A stretch of 64,000 bases of DNA from Halanaerobiales bacterium (GCA_016278485.1 JADQBT010000017.1:1-64000); one strand, 5' to 3'; positions 37,216 through 47,991 are shown, numbered from the stretch's first letter. The notes: generated by a model from the letters alone, not told the origin. Numbers and translations are program-made.

Positions 37216-37914
37216 ATGGCAATTAAGCCGCGTGATATGGCAAAGATGATTGATCATACTAATTTAAATGCATCAACAACTGTTGAGGATATTAAAAAAC
37301 TATGTACTGAAGCGCGTGAACATGAATTTGCATCAGTTTGTATACATCCTATTTATGTTCCACTTGCTTCTAAATTATTAGAAGATTCTTCTGTAAAAGT
37401 TTGTACAGTAATAGGTTTTCCTCTCGGAGCAAATACTACTGAAACTAAAGCATTTGAAACTAGAAATGCAATAAAAAATGGAGCTCAAGAAGTTGATATG
37501 GTAATGAATATTGGTGCTTTTAAATCAGGGGCTTTTGATCTTTTCCATGGCGATATTAAAGCTGTGGTAGATGCAACTAAAACTGCCGGAGTTACTTCTG
37601 ATATAATTGTTAAGGTTATTTTAGAAACATGTTATTTAGATGAAGAAGAAATAGTTAAAGCTTGTGAACTTGCTAAAAGAGCAGGAGCAGATTTTGTGAA
37701 GACTTCAACCGGGTTTGGTGATTATGGAGCTAGAGAAGAAGATATTAGCTTGATGCGTAAAACTGTGGGCAGAGATGTCGGAGTTAAGGCTTCAGGTGGG
37801 ATTAAAAACTTTGAACAAGCATTGTCAATGCTTGATGCAGGTGCAAATCGGATTGGTGCAAGTTCTGGTGTAGCTATAGTGACAGGTGAAAAAACAGGTG
37901 AGGATGCTTACTAA
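37216..37914 (+). CDS. deoC: Deoxyribose-phosphate aldolase
   Basis: DeoC cleaves 2-deoxyribose-5-phosphate to glyceraldehyde-3-phosphate and acetaldehyde. The 232-aa TIM-barrel protein has the catalytic-site segments [29 protein letters not shown] (Schiff-base Lys) and [19 protein letters not shown] precedes the ATG. It sits between era and recO, where Bacillus has no such gene. With cdd and apt nearby it adds to nucleoside recycling. Confidence 0.95.
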   Translation: MAIKPRDMAKMIDHTNLNASTTVEDIKKLCTEAREHEFASVCIHPIYVPLASKLLEDSSVKVCTVIGFPLGANTTETKAFETRNAIKNGAQEVDMVMNIGAFKSGAFDLFHGDIKAVVDATKTAGVTSDIIVKVILETCYLDEEEIVKACELAKRAGADFVKTSTGFGDYGAREEDISLMRKTVGRDVGVKASGGIKNFEQALSMLDAGANRIGASSGVAIVTGEKTGEDAY

Positions 37915-37917
37915 AAA

Positions 37918-38682
37918 ATGGCCACTTTTAAAGATGAGGCTATTGTCTTAAAACAGTTTGATTTAGGTGAAGCTGATAAAATTATTACCTTTTATTCAAA
38001 AAACAATGGAAAGGTAAGGGCTGTTGCGAAGGGAACTAGAAAAACTAAAAGTTCCCTTTCAGGTTTGGTCTTGCCTTTTAGTTATAATGAAATAACTGTT
38101 TATCAGGGGAGATCGCTTGCCAGATTAAATTATGCTACTGGTAAGTTTTCTTTTCCTAATTTAAGAGAAGATTTAATGTGTATGGCATATGCAAATGTTT
38201 TTGCAGAATTAGTTGAAAAAGTTGGTCTAGAAGGAGAAGCTGACCAGCAGTTATTTGCTTTATTACTCATCAGTTTTCATCGTTTGCATAAACTTAAGGA
38301 AGAACAATATTTATTAATTAGTCTTTTGTTTAAAATTAAATTGATTGTTATGCTTGGTTTTAAGCCAACATTAAATAGATGTGCCTATTGTGAAAGTGAG
38401 ATTCGCCTGCAAGGAAAAAACTATTTTCAAATTGCACATGGAGGCTTAATTTGTAATAAATGTTTGAAATTTGAGCAAGAGAGTTACTATCAGCTTAGTG
38501 GTGAGTCAGTAGCTATCTTGAAATCTTTATTTAATAAAGATATGGAATATCCACGCAATTTAAGAATATCAAACGTTGCATTAAATCAATTAAATCGACT
38601 GGCTGATAATTTTTTAATGTATCATCTTGATTTTAAAATCAAGTCACTTGATTTTTTGCATAGTTTGCAAGAAATGTGTTAA
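37918..38682 (+). CDS. recO: DNA repair protein RecO
   Basis: RecO loads RecA onto SSB-coated DNA in the RecFOR pathway. The 254-aa protein has an N-terminal OB fold (FKDEAIVLKQFDLGEADKIITFYS), a helical centre, and a four-Cys zinc site (CAYC and CNKC). It begins three bases after the deoC stop. It keeps the conserved era-recO-glyQS order apart from the deoC insertion. Confidence 0.94.
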   Translation: MATFKDEAIVLKQFDLGEADKIITFYSKNNGKVRAVAKGTRKTKSSLSGLVLPFSYNEITVYQGRSLARLNYATGKFSFPNLREDLMCMAYANVFAELVEKVGLEGEADQQLFALLLISFHRLHKLKEEQYLLISLLFKIKLIVMLGFKPTLNRCAYCESEIRLQGKNYFQIAHGGLICNKCLKFEQESYYQLSGESVAILKSLFNKDMEYPRNLRISNVALNQLNRLADNFLMYHLDFKIKSLDFLHSLQEMC

Positions 38683-38694
38683 AGGAGTGGTCTA

Positions 38695-39534
38695 ATGAAC
38701 TTTCAGAAAATAATTTTTGCATTAAATGAGTTTTGGGGAGATACAGGTTGTGTTATTGAGCAACCTTATGATATAGAAGTTGGTGCCGGTACAATGAGTC
38801 CGGCTACTTTTTTGCGGGCGTTAGGTCCTGAAAAATGGAATACAGCTTATGTTCAGCCATGTCGCCGTCCTACTGATGGTAGATATGGAAACAATCCTTA
38901 TCGTTTACAGCGCTATTTTCAATACCAGGTGATTATGAAACCTTCACCAGATGATATTCAAGAGCTATATTTAGAAAGTCTAAAAGCACTGGGAATTGAC
39001 CCTGCTGCTCATGATATTCGTTTTGTAGAAGATAATTGGGAATCACCAACGCTTGGGGCCTGGGGGTTAGGTTGGGAAGTGTGGCTTGATGGCATGGAAA
39101 TAACCCAATTTACTTATTTCCAACAAGTCGGAGGTTTTCAGGCAAAACCAGTTACAGTAGAGATTACCTATGGTTTAGAAAGAATAGCCATGTATTTGCA
39201 GGAAAAGGATAATGTTTTTGATCTGACTTGGGTTGATGATGTATTATATCGTGATATTTATCATCGGAATGAAGTAGAACAGTCTGATTACAATTTTAAT
39301 GGTGCAAATATTGAAAGATTGTTTAAAATGTTTGATCTTTACGAAGCAGAAGCAAATGATGCTGCTCAGGCAGGCCAAATTTTACCTGCATATGATTACA
39401 CTCTAAAGTGTTCTCATACATTTAACCTTTTAGATGCACGGGGAGCGATAAGTGTTAGTGAACGCACTCGTTTTATAAAACGAGTTAGAGATTTGGCCCA
39501 TCTTTGTGCAGAAGGGTATCTGGAAAAGATCTAA
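38695..39534 (+). CDS. glyQ: Glycyl-tRNA synthetase alpha subunit
   Basis: GlyQ is the catalytic subunit of the tetrameric glycyl-tRNA synthetase. The 279-aa protein begins with the conserved [20 protein letters not shown] region and contains [33 protein letters not shown] and [19 protein letters not shown] segments. It is slightly shorter than the usual ~295 aa at the C-terminus. It lies 12 bases after recO, so no T-box leader is present. AAGGAGTGG precedes the ATG. Confidence 0.97.
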   Translation: MNFQKIIFALNEFWGDTGCVIEQPYDIEVGAGTMSPATFLRALGPEKWNTAYVQPCRRPTDGRYGNNPYRLQRYFQYQVIMKPSPDDIQELYLESLKALGIDPAAHDIRFVEDNWESPTLGAWGLGWEVWLDGMEITQFTYFQQVGGFQAKPVTVEITYGLERIAMYLQEKDNVFDLTWVDDVLYRDIYHRNEVEQSDYNFNGANIERLFKMFDLYEAEANDAAQAGQILPAYDYTLKCSHTFNLLDARGAISVSERTRFIKRVRDLAHLCAEGYLEKI

Positions 39535-39552
39535 ATAAAGGAGTTGTTAGTA

Positions 39553-41628
39553 ATGGCGAAAGATTTACTCTTTGAAATTGGAACAGAAGAAATGCCTGCT
39601 GGTTCAATGGATCAAATCAGAAACGACTATTTAGAACTGGCGGCTAAAGAGTTAGCTAAATATAGATTAGATTTTGTATGTTGTGATGTTTTTTCTACAC
39701 CAAGAAGGTTGGTACTTTATGTTAAAGGCCTTGCAGAAAAACAAGCGGATAACAAAGAAACTGTAAGAGGGCCAGCAGTGAGTATTGCCTTTGATGATCA
39801 GGGAAATCCAAGTAGAGCTGGTGAAGGATTTGCCAGGGGTCAAGGAATGACAATAGAAGATTTAATTAAAAAAGATGGTTATCTTTATGCAGAAAAAGTT
39901 GAAGCAGGTAGACCAACAGATCAAATTTTATTAGATATCTTACCAGAGTTGATTGATAAACTTCCTCTTCCTAAAGCTATGCGCTGGGGGGATAAGGATA
40001 TTGAATTTATCAGACCAATAAAATGGTTGCTGGCTCTTTTTGGTTCAGAAGTAATTAATTTTTCTGTTGCTGGAATAAAAAGTAGTAATCAAAGTGAGGG
40101 ACACCGGTTTTTAAGTGATGGGGCCGTTACAATTGCTAGTCCTAAAAACTATTTTGCTAAATTAGCTAAAGCGTCAATTATTGTAGATCAGACTGAAAGA
40201 AAAGAATTGATCTTGAGTCAGATTGATGATATCCAATTGCTAGATTATAAGCCTTTAATTGATAATCAATTACTTACCGAGGTTATAGATTTAGTGGAAT
40301 ATCCAACAGCATTTATGGGGGAATTTAGTCCAGATTATTTAGAACTCCCAGATGAAGTATTAATTACTGCTATGCAAAAACATCAACGTTATTTTCCTAT
40401 TTTAGATAAAAATGATGAGATTGCTCCCTATTTTATAGCTGTCAGAGATGGTGATACTGAAAATATTGATGGAGTAATAGAAGGAAATGAAATGGTTCTG
40501 CAAGGAAGACTGGCAGATGCTCGGTTCTTTTTTGAGGAAGACCAGAAATATGGTTTTGAGAATCGTTCTGAAGATATTAAAGAAATTGTATTCCAAAAGG
40601 AATTAGGTAGTATATTTGATAAAGTTGAAAGATTAGTTAAGTTAGGTGGCCTATTGTCGGAAAAGTTAGCGTTAACTCCGGAATTGCGTAAACAGATTGA
40701 ACGTGCTGCTGCGCTTTCTAAAAATGATCTGGCTACAGAAATGGTGAACGAATTCGCTAACCTGCAGGGTGTGATGGGTAAAGAGTATGCCTTGCTGCTA
40801 GGTGAAAAAAAGCAGGTAGCAGCTGCTATAGATGAGCAATATTTACCCCGTTTTGCTGGTGATAATCTACCTAAGACAAAAGTTGGTATGGTTCTCAGTC
40901 TAGCTGAAAAAATTGATAATCTGGTTAGTCATTTTGCCTTAGGCTATATTCCAAGCGGTTCACAGGATCCATTTGCTTTACGGCGTCAGGCTACTGGTAT
41001 TGTCCGCATTTTAATATCCAATGATTTATCTATTACGGTTTCAGAAATGATTAGAGCAGGTTTGACTGTGCTTGATACAGAAGAAATTAAATTAAAAAAT
41101 CCGGTTGAGGAAATTAAAATTTTCCTTAAACAACGGTTGGAAAATTATCTTGATGAAGCAGGAATCCGTTATGATATCATCAATTCAGTTATAAATATTA
41201 ATGATGATGATTTTTCTGATTTAAAAAATAGAGCAGAAGCAATAATGAAAATTAGAAATAATAATCAACAATTATTTGTTGATCTAGTACGTGGCCTAGT
41301 CAGAGCTAAAAATATAGCTGCAAAACTTCAAGAAGATCACTTATTAGTGAAAGAAGAATTATTAATTGAAAAAGAAGAAAAGAAACTCTATGCTACGTAT
41401 TTTGCAAAAAAGGAAAATATCAATGAAGCTTTTGCCAAAGGTAATTATGAAAAAGGACTTAAATTGCTAGTTACATTAAAAGAATCTGTAGATGAATTTC
41501 TTGACAATGTGATGGTCATGGTTAAAGATAATGATGTTAAAAATAACCGTTTAGCCTTACTTGAAGCAATTGCTAAATTAGCTGATTCTGTGATGGATAT
41601 TGACCAGATCGCTCTTGATGAACAATAA
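39553..41628 (+). CDS. glyS: Glycyl-tRNA synthetase beta subunit
   Basis: GlyS binds tRNA-Gly and completes the alpha2-beta2 enzyme. The 691-aa protein begins MAKDLLFEIGTEEMPAG and has KAMRWGDKDIEFIRPIKW, MQKHQRYFPILD, ADARFFFEEDQK and SGSQDPFALRRQATG, all typical of the family. An in-frame TTG at 39544 is too close to AAGGAG, so ATG 39553 is used. It ends 27 bases before the PDRP gene. Confidence 0.97.
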   Translation: MAKDLLFEIGTEEMPAGSMDQIRNDYLELAAKELAKYRLDFVCCDVFSTPRRLVLYVKGLAEKQADNKETVRGPAVSIAFDDQGNPSRAGEGFARGQGMTIEDLIKKDGYLYAEKVEAGRPTDQILLDILPELIDKLPLPKAMRWGDKDIEFIRPIKWLLALFGSEVINFSVAGIKSSNQSEGHRFLSDGAVTIASPKNYFAKLAKASIIVDQTERKELILSQIDDIQLLDYKPLIDNQLLTEVIDLVEYPTAFMGEFSPDYLELPDEVLITAMQKHQRYFPILDKNDEIAPYFIAVRDGDTENIDGVIEGNEMVLQGRLADARFFFEEDQKYGFENRSEDIKEIVFQKELGSIFDKVERLVKLGGLLSEKLALTPELRKQIERAAALSKNDLATEMVNEFANLQGVMGKEYALLLGEKKQVAAAIDEQYLPRFAGDNLPKTKVGMVLSLAEKIDNLVSHFALGYIPSGSQDPFALRRQATGIVRILISNDLSITVSEMIRAGLTVLDTEEIKLKNPVEEIKIFLKQRLENYLDEAGIRYDIINSVININDDDFSDLKNRAEAIMKIRNNNQQLFVDLVRGLVRAKNIAAKLQEDHLLVKEELLIEKEEKKLYATYFAKKENINEAFAKGNYEKGLKLLVTLKESVDEFLDNVMVMVKDNDVKNNRLALLEAIAKLADSVMDIDQIALDEQ

Positions 41629-41655
41629 TCATTTAGTTATTAAGGAGGAGCGAAG

Positions 41656-42450
41656 ATGGAGAAAAAATATATTTATATGGTTTCAGATTCAACCGGAATT
41701 ACCGCCGGAAATTTGACCAGAACAGTAATTAGTCAGTTTGGTTTAGATAATATAGAATTTAAAAGGATCCCTAATTTGATAACTAAAAGCCAGATACGAG
41801 ACGTGGTTAGCTCTGCTGCATCAGATCAGGCAATGATTTTTTTCACTTTAGTTGTACCTGAACTAGAAAGAGTAATGCTTTCTGAAGCTGCCAGGCATGA
41901 TGTTATTGTTTACAATATTTTAGGAACGGCCATTGAAAAAACTGCTGATTTTTTGGGAGAAAAACCCATTTTAAAACCTGGCCTTAACCATCAGTTAGAT
42001 GAGAAATATTTCGAGAAAATTAAAGCAATGGAGTTTACCTTAAAGTTTGATGATTTAAATGATAATTTTGGTATAGAAAATGCAGATATTGTTTTAATTG
42101 GTATTTCAAGAACATCGAAAACACCACTCTGTATTTATTTATCTTATTTGGGCTATAAAGCAGCCAATGTTCCGCTAGTACCTGAAGTAGAACTTTCAGA
42201 AGCTGTCTTAGAGAATGAAGATCACAAAGTTATAGGTCTTACCATAGACCCACTGATATTAAATGAAATAAGAATTGAAAGATTAAAAGCGATGGGTTTG
42301 GGTGATGATGCGGAATATGCAGATTCCGAAAGAATTAATGAAGAACTGGATTATGCAAAAAATATGATGGAAAAGATAGGCTGTCCTGTGATAGATGTTA
42401 GTCATAAAACTATTGAACAGACTGCTGCAGAATTACTTAGCTATTTTTAA
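41656..42450 (+). CDS. Pyruvate, phosphate dikinase regulatory protein (PDRP/YqfL type)
   Basis: This 264-aa DUF299 protein is a bifunctional kinase/pyrophosphorylase that inactivates and reactivates pyruvate phosphate dikinase (or PEP synthase). It starts YIYMVSDSTGITAGNLTRTVI and has the P-loop-like GISRTSKTPLCIYLSYLGYKAANVPL. In Bacillus its neighbour is ccpN, but here the CcpN-like gene lies 16 kb away beside glpX. The target enzyme is not in the window. GGAGGAGCG precedes the ATG. Confidence 0.93.
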   Translation: MEKKYIYMVSDSTGITAGNLTRTVISQFGLDNIEFKRIPNLITKSQIRDVVSSAASDQAMIFFTLVVPELERVMLSEAARHDVIVYNILGTAIEKTADFLGEKPILKPGLNHQLDEKYFEKIKAMEFTLKFDDLNDNFGIENADIVLIGISRTSKTPLCIYLSYLGYKAANVPLVPEVELSEAVLENEDHKVIGLTIDPLILNEIRIERLKAMGLGDDAEYADSERINEELDYAKNMMEKIGCPVIDVSHKTIEQTAAELLSYF

Positions 42451-42466
42451 TCGAGGGAGGTGGAAT

Positions 42467-43507
42467 ATGCTCGATCGGATTGGATTAGAGAAACAAGAAA
42501 CAGTGATATTATCACCATATGCTGCTTTAAGCAAAAATAGCCAAGGCAGACTTCAAAAAGAAGTGTCTTCAGATTTACGAACAATCTTTCAACGCGATAG
42601 GGATCGAATCATTCATTCGAAATCGTTTCGCCGTTTGAAGCATAAAACACAAGTTTTTATTGCTCCAGAAGGTGATCATTATAGGACTAGATTAACTCAT
42701 ACATTAGAAGTGGCCCAGATAGCCAGGACAATTGCAAGAAGTCTTCGCTTAAATGAAGATCTTACAGAAGCCATTGCCCTTGGTCATGACCTGGGCCATA
42801 CACCTTTTGGCCATGCAGGTGAAGAAGCTCTCCAGGAAGCTATGGGAAAAGAATTTAATCATAATCAGCAAAGTTTACGGGTTGTTGATTATTTAGAGAT
42901 AAGAAGTAATAAGCGGCGAGGTCTAAATTTGAGTCATGAAGTAAGAGATGGAATTTTAAATCATACTGGTGCAAATTTACCATCTACACTTGAAGGGCAG
43001 ATAGTTCGTATTGCAGACCGGATAGCTTATATAAATCATGATATAGATGATGTCCTTAGAGCTGGGGTATTAAAAGATGATGATTTACCTAAAGAAGAGA
43101 TAAAAATTCTTGGTGATAATCACTCGGCTCGGATTAACACTATGGTACGAGATATGATCTTTTCTAGTGAAGGTAAAGATAAGATAACAAGAAGTGCAAA
43201 GATAGAACAGGCAACTGAGTGTTTAAGGACTTTTCTTTTCAATAATGTTTATATTGGTTCACTTGGTAAAAAAGAAGAGAGTAAAGCTAAAAGATTAATT
43301 GTTAATTTATTTAAATATTTTATTGAAAATCCAGAGCAGATACCAGTTGAATTTAAACATAAGGAAAATGAAAACGATTTGCAGAAAATTGTAATTGATT
43401 ATGTGGCAGGAATGACAGATCGTTATGCGATCAATTTAGGTAAAGAGTTATTTATTCCTACTCCCTGGTTAAAAGAAAAAAATAATAGTTTTTTGCAGGA
43501 TTTTTAG
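42467..43507 (+). CDS. dGTP triphosphohydrolase-like HD protein
   Basis: This is a 346-aa HD-domain protein of the deoxyguanosinetriphosphate triphosphohydrolase-like family, which removes triphosphate from dNTPs. Motifs include KSFRRLKHKTQVFI, YRTRLTHTLEVAQIAR, AIALGHDLGHTPFGHAGE (the HD pair) and RIADRIAYINHDIDD. ATG 42467 follows GGGAGG. The in-frame codon at 42395 lies inside the previous gene. It occurs just before dnaG in many clostridia, fitting a link between dNTP pools and replication. Confidence 0.92.
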   Translation: MLDRIGLEKQETVILSPYAALSKNSQGRLQKEVSSDLRTIFQRDRDRIIHSKSFRRLKHKTQVFIAPEGDHYRTRLTHTLEVAQIARTIARSLRLNEDLTEAIALGHDLGHTPFGHAGEEALQEAMGKEFNHNQQSLRVVDYLEIRSNKRRGLNLSHEVRDGILNHTGANLPSTLEGQIVRIADRIAYINHDIDDVLRAGVLKDDDLPKEEIKILGDNHSARINTMVRDMIFSSEGKDKITRSAKIEQATECLRTFLFNNVYIGSLGKKEESKAKRLIVNLFKYFIENPEQIPVEFKHKENENDLQKIVIDYVAGMTDRYAINLGKELFIPTPWLKEKNNSFLQDF

Positions 43508-43610
43508 TTTTATTCGTGAATAAATGTAGAGGTGGTCATAAAATTAAGGCAGGACATTTATAGCTTTTAGAGAATAATTAAGTTAAGAAAGGAATACAAG
43601 GTGAAGCATA

Positions 43611-45410
43611 GTGATCAGATTTTCAGATAGTTTTATAGATGAGTTAAAAGGGCAACTAGATATAGTTAGTCTGATCTCTGATTATGTTGAACTGAAAAGG
43701 GCTGGGAAAAATTTTAAAGGGCTCTGTCCATTTCATCAGGAAAATACTCCTTCATTTTTTGTTAATCCAGACAATAAGTATTACCATTGTTTTGGATGTG
43801 GAGCTGGTGGAGATGCAATTAATTTTATAATGGAACTTGAGAATACCACTTTCCAGGAAAGTATTAAAATTTTGGCTCGCAGAACGGGTATGGAATTACC
43901 AGATCTTAGTACTGGAGAAAGAACGTTTTATAAAAAACGAGAAAAAATGTTTGCTCTAAATCAGCTAACTGCAAAATTTTATCATTACTTATTAGTTGAA
44001 AGTAAAGTTGGTAAAATTGCTCTCGATTATTTAGCAAAACGGGGATTTTCTCGGGAAGATGCAAAGAAATATAAACTTGGTTTTGCGCCAAAAGAATGGC
44101 AGGTTTTACTTAAATACTTACAAAAAAAAGATTATAGCCTGGATTTTCTTTTACAGACAGGATTGGTCAGTAAGGGAAAAAATAATTCATATTATGATAA
44201 ATTTCGTAACAGAATAATCTTTCCTATTTTTAACAGTCGCGGAGAAGTTTTAGCTTTTGGCGGCAGGATATTACCTGGTGACCAAAACAAAGGACCAAAG
44301 TATTTAAATTCACCTGAAACATTATTATATAGTAAGAAGAAAAACTTATATGGCATTAACTGGGCTAGAGAAGCAATACGTGAAAAAGATATGGCTATTA
44401 TCATGGAAGGTTATACAGATGTCCTCCAGGCACATAAAAACAGCTTGGAAAATGTTGTTGCCTCACTAGGCACATCATTAACCGTTGAACAGGCCAAACT
44501 TATTAAAAGGTACACTGATAATATTTATATTGCATATGATGCAGATACAGCTGGCGAAAAAGCTACTTTGAGAGGCCTTGATATTTTACATGAGCAAGGG
44601 CTACATGTGAAAATTGTTAGTCTAAAAGAGGATCTTGATCCTGATCAACTAATTAAAGAAGAGGGACGAAAAGAATTTATAAAATATCTTGATAATGCTA
44701 TTAATTTAGTTGATTTTAAAATAGAAAATATTCTAGACGCCTACAATTTAGCTGACCCAGAACAAAAAATACCGGCTGTAAAAAAGTCTGTTCAGGTGAT
44801 TGCAAACTTGCGAGATTCTCTAGAAATGGAAGTTTATCTGGAAAGAGTTGCTAGTAAATTGGAGATTGCTAAAGAAACACTGAAAAAGGAAGTTCAGCGT
44901 AGTATTAGGAATAATCAGAAAAAAAAGGATAATAATTTCAAAAATCGTTATACTAATAAAGATAAAAAAGAAAACAACACCAAAAAATACCAATTCGTAG
45001 AAGAGCAAATACTTGCATATTATATTACTAATCCCGAATTGCGAGAATTAATTTATGAAAAACTTTCTGTTAGTGATTTTCAAAGCAAATATCATAGTCT
45101 GGCAGAAAAATTGCTAACTGGTCCACTTAGTAGTGGTTCCAAGTCTATGCATCAATTACAAGCTAATCTGTCAGCTGAATTAAAAAATTTATGGTCTGCT
45201 TTATTAATAAAACAGAAAAAAGACCTAAATCGTAATTATATTATACATTTAATTGATAAAATACAGGAGGAGAATCTATTTAAAGATAAAAAATTGATTT
45301 GTGATAATTTGCAAAATGAAAATTTAGACATAAATAAACTGAATAAAATGCTGGTTAGTTTCCAGAAAATGAAGTTAATCCGTGAAAGGAGGGATTATAG
45401 TGACAGATAG
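43611..45410 (+). CDS. dnaG: DNA primase
   Basis: DnaG makes RNA primers for replication. The 599-aa protein has the zinc finger ([13 protein letters not shown] and [10 protein letters not shown]), the primase core ([22 protein letters not shown]), the TOPRIM segment ([13 protein letters not shown] and [13 protein letters not shown]) and a C-terminal helicase-binding part. A Lys/Asn-rich linker lies around residues 440-465. The start is GTG 43611 after AAGGTGAAG. It overlaps sigA by 11 bases, the classic macromolecular synthesis operon pair. Confidence 0.96.
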   Translation: MIRFSDSFIDELKGQLDIVSLISDYVELKRAGKNFKGLCPFHQENTPSFFVNPDNKYYHCFGCGAGGDAINFIMELENTTFQESIKILARRTGMELPDLSTGERTFYKKREKMFALNQLTAKFYHYLLVESKVGKIALDYLAKRGFSREDAKKYKLGFAPKEWQVLLKYLQKKDYSLDFLLQTGLVSKGKNNSYYDKFRNRIIFPIFNSRGEVLAFGGRILPGDQNKGPKYLNSPETLLYSKKKNLYGINWAREAIREKDMAIIMEGYTDVLQAHKNSLENVVASLGTSLTVEQAKLIKRYTDNIYIAYDADTAGEKATLRGLDILHEQGLHVKIVSLKEDLDPDQLIKEEGRKEFIKYLDNAINLVDFKIENILDAYNLADPEQKIPAVKKSVQVIANLRDSLEMEVYLERVASKLEIAKETLKKEVQRSIRNNQKKKDNNFKNRYTNKDKKENNTKKYQFVEEQILAYYITNPELRELIYEKLSVSDFQSKYHSLAEKLLTGPLSSGSKSMHQLQANLSAELKNLWSALLIKQKKDLNRNYIIHLIDKIQEENLFKDKKLICDNLQNENLDINKLNKMLVSFQKMKLIRERRDYSDR

Positions 45411-46479
45411 AAATGTGAGTCCCGCCAAAATTGATGAGGTAAAAGAGCTTGTCAATAAAGGGAAAAAAGAGGGAGAATTAACCTATGAAGAGATTATGGA
45501 TGCCCTCGAAAATATTGATCTTGATTCAGAAGACATTGAGAAAATATATGATATTTTCAGTGATATGAAAATAGATATTGTTGAAGAAAGAACTGAAGAA
45601 GAAGAAGACGATGATGATAGTGGTCTTGATCTAAGTGTACCTCAAGGTGTAGGAATTGATGATCCTGTTCGGATGTATCTAAAAGAGATAGGAAAGGTTG
45701 ATCTTCTTACAGCTGAAGAAGAAGTAGAGATTGCTCAACGTATGGAGCAGGGTGATGAAGCTGCCAAAAGAGAATTGGTTGAAGCAAATCTGCGCTTAGT
45801 TGTCAGTATCGCTAAAAAATATGTAGGTCGAGGTATGCTCTTTCTTGATTTAATCCAGGAAGGTAATATGGGGTTAATGAAGGCTGTAGATAAATTTGAT
45901 TATACAAAAGGCTATAAATTTAGTACCTATGCTACTTGGTGGATTAGGCAAGCAATTACACGTTCTATTGCTGATCAAGCAAGAACTATTCGTGTGCCGG
46001 TGCATATGGTTGAAACAATTAACAAGTTAATTAGAGTTTCTCGTCAACTTCTTCAGGAAAAAGGGCGGGAACCTAAACCAGAAGAGATCGGAGAAGAAAT
46101 GGGTATTTCTGCTGAGAAAGTCAGAGAGATTATGAAGATTGCTCAGGAACCAGTCTCACTTGAAACTCCTATTGGTGAGGAAGAGGATAGCCATTTAGGT
46201 GATTTCATTGAAGATGAAGATTCTCCAGCACCAGCTTCTGCAGCTTCTTATATACTTTTAAAAGAACAATTGGATGGTGTGCTCGATACTCTTACTGATC
46301 GCGAAAAAAGAGTACTAGAATTACGTTTTGGAATTGAAGACGGTCGCCCACGTACATTGGAAGAAGTCGGAAAAGAATTTGGAGTTACTAGAGAAAGAAT
46401 TAGACAGATTGAGGCAAAAGCACTTCGCAAATTACGTCATCCAAGTAGAAGTAAGAAGCTTAAAGACTATTTGGATTAA
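45400..46479 (+). CDS. sigA: RNA polymerase primary sigma factor RpoD/SigA
   Basis: This is the housekeeping sigma factor. The 359-aa protein has region 1.1-like N-terminal acidic sequence, region 1.2 ([22 protein letters not shown]), region 2 ([27 protein letters not shown]-type and [17 protein letters not shown]), region 3, and region 4.2 ([23 protein letters not shown]). GTG 45400 after AAAGGAGGG is chosen over an in-frame 45382 codon inside the binding site. The promoters marked in this window as SigA-type are read by it. Confidence 0.97.
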   Translation: MTDRNVSPAKIDEVKELVNKGKKEGELTYEEIMDALENIDLDSEDIEKIYDIFSDMKIDIVEERTEEEEDDDDSGLDLSVPQGVGIDDPVRMYLKEIGKVDLLTAEEEVEIAQRMEQGDEAAKRELVEANLRLVVSIAKKYVGRGMLFLDLIQEGNMGLMKAVDKFDYTKGYKFSTYATWWIRQAITRSIADQARTIRVPVHMVETINKLIRVSRQLLQEKGREPKPEEIGEEMGISAEKVREIMKIAQEPVSLETPIGEEEDSHLGDFIEDEDSPAPASAASYILLKEQLDGVLDTLTDREKRVLELRFGIEDGRPRTLEEVGKEFGVTRERIRQIEAKALRKLRHPSRSKKLKDYLD

Positions 46480-46571
46480 AAATATAAGTTAAATATTGAA
46501 GGTTGAATGAGATTATGTGAGTAATACTAAGATAAATGATTTTAATTGCGTATAATCATTAAATAACAAAA

Positions 46572-46600
46572 TTGACCTATAAGGATATATATCATATAAT
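46572..46600 (+). promoter_or_regulatory. SigA-type promoter of the CAU tRNA
   Basis: TTGACC (46572-46577), a 17-nt spacer and a perfect TATAAT (46595-46600), 35 nt before the tRNA. Confidence 0.75.
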
Positions 46601-46635
46601 AAATCTTGCGTCGAAAACTTATTATAACTTTGAAA

Positions 46636-46712
46636 GGGCCCATAGCTCAGCTGGTCAGAGCAACCGGCTCATAACCGGTTGGTCCCAGGTTCGAATCCTG
46701 GTGGGCCCACCA
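46636..46712 (+). tRNA. tRNA with CAU anticodon (tRNA-Ile2 or elongator tRNA-Met)
   Basis: A 77-nt cloverleaf with encoded CCA. The acceptor arms GGGCCCA and TGGGCCC pair, the anticodon stem ACCGG/CCGGT holds the loop CTCATAA, and the T arm has TTCGAAT. The CAU anticodon reads AUG unless C34 is changed to lysidine by TilS, in which case it reads AUA as Ile. The acceptor stem has C4-G69 and C5-G68, the pairs TilS favours in E. coli tRNA-Ile2. The tRNA is not an initiator, since the acceptor ends in a Watson-Crick pair and the anticodon stem lacks three G-C pairs next to the loop. Its own promoter and terminator make it a single-gene unit. Confidence 0.95.
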
Positions 46713-46724
46713 ATTATGTATTTT

Positions 46725-46757
46725 AACCTTGTTCTTTAATTGAGCAAGGTTTTTTTA
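46725..46757 (+). terminator. Terminator after the tRNA
   Basis: AACCTTGTTC (46725-46734) pairs with GAGCAAGGTT (46742-46751, one G-U pair) around a seven-base loop, followed by a T-run. The T-run ends just before the nif3 binding site. Confidence 0.85.
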
Positions 46758-46774
46758 TTATAAGGGGGGTTTTT

Positions 46775-47893
46775 ATGCTAAATGGCGAACAAATCATTAG
46801 TTTGATGGGAGAAATTGCTCCCAAGCGTCTGGCTGAAGACTGGGATAATGTTGGCTTACAGATAGGTGACTCTAGACAAAATGTTGAAAATGTTTTATTA
46901 ACACTGGATGTTACGATGGCAGTTGTTGAAGAAGCAATTGAGCGAGACTGCCAGATGATAATTTCACATCATCCTGTTATCTTTAATGGTCTAAAAGCAA
47001 TCCACAATGGTAATCAGACAGGTAGAATGGTTATGAAGGCTATTAAAAATGATCTGTTAATCTATACAGCTCATACAAATTTAGATATTACAGCTGGAGG
47101 GTTAAATGATTATTTAGCAGGAATGCTTGGCTTAGATGAAATAAATACTTTACATAAAACAGATTATAATAAAATATATAAGTTTGTTGTTTTTGTTCCA
47201 GAAGACAATGCTGAAGAACTGGCTCAGATTATTTTTTCTAACGGTGGAGGAAAATTGGGTGATTATAGTCATACTTCTTTTGTGACACCTGGTGAAGGCA
47301 CTTTTAAACCACTTGCTGGAGCAAATCCGCAAATTGGCAATAAATATGTGCTTAATCATATTTCGGAAAAAAGAATAGAGACGATTGTACCTGAGGATAA
47401 ACTTAAAAATGTAATTAGGGCAGTTGAATTGAAGCATCCCTATGAAGAAGTTGCCTATGATATCTATCCAATCTTAAAGCAAGGAAGTTCCAGAGGTTTA
47501 GGTAGAATTGGTAGATTACAACAAAGTGTTGTTTTGAAAAATTATATTGAATTAATAAAAGACCGTTTAGACTTGCCTGTTCTTAAATATATAGGTAATC
47601 TTCAAAAAAAGATTAAGAAAGTTGCTCTTTGTACAGGGAGTGGATCAGAGTTTATAGATGATGCATATTTTGCGGGAGCTGATCTTTACCTTACAGGTGA
47701 TATTAAGTATCATGATGCTCAGCATGCTGAAGAAAAGGGTTTAGCGGTGTTGGATATCGGTCACTATGCTAGTGAGGTAATTGTTAAGGATTTACTTAAA
47801 AATAAATTAACAAGCCTAAGTGAAAAGAAGCTAAAAGAGAATGTTAATTTTATTAAATCTGGAGTCATCACTAATCCCTGGCACTATTATTAA
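46775..47893 (+). CDS. Nif3-like dinuclear metal center hexameric protein
   Basis: This 372-aa protein belongs to the Nif3/YqfO (DUF34) family, including GTP cyclohydrolase I type 2-like proteins. It has IISHHPVIFNGLKAI, YTAHTNLDITAGGLND and the C-terminal LTGDIKYHDAQHAEEKG and DIGHYASE motifs, which supply the His, Asp and Glu ligands of the two-metal site. The central insertion (~130-240) is the PII-like domain of the long form. Its reaction in bacteria is unsettled. In Bacillus it follows sigA and trmK, but trmK is absent here. GGGGGG precedes the ATG. Confidence 0.93.
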   Translation: MLNGEQIISLMGEIAPKRLAEDWDNVGLQIGDSRQNVENVLLTLDVTMAVVEEAIERDCQMIISHHPVIFNGLKAIHNGNQTGRMVMKAIKNDLLIYTAHTNLDITAGGLNDYLAGMLGLDEINTLHKTDYNKIYKFVVFVPEDNAEELAQIIFSNGGGKLGDYSHTSFVTPGEGTFKPLAGANPQIGNKYVLNHISEKRIETIVPEDKLKNVIRAVELKHPYEEVAYDIYPILKQGSSRGLGRIGRLQQSVVLKNYIELIKDRLDLPVLKYIGNLQKKIKKVALCTGSGSEFIDDAYFAGADLYLTGDIKYHDAQHAEEKGLAVLDIGHYASEVIVKDLLKNKLTSLSEKKLKENVNFIKSGVITNPWHYY

Positions 47894-47937
47894 ACATTGT
47901 TTAGTTAATCAGCACTTAGATCAGCATGATATATTTC

Positions 47938-47966
47938 TTGACATAAAAATAACTAAATGTTATACT
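47938..47966 (+). promoter_or_regulatory. SigA-type promoter of rnpB
   Basis: TTGACA (47938-47943), a 17-nt spacer and TATACT (47961-47966), about 25 nt before the RNase P RNA. Confidence 0.8.
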
Positions 47967-47991
47967 TGTACTTGTGCAAAAACAATATAAT

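Noticed and set aside
38683-38694. T-box riboswitch before glyQS
   Set aside because: Only 12 bases separate recO and glyQ. There is no room for a leader and no T-box sequence.
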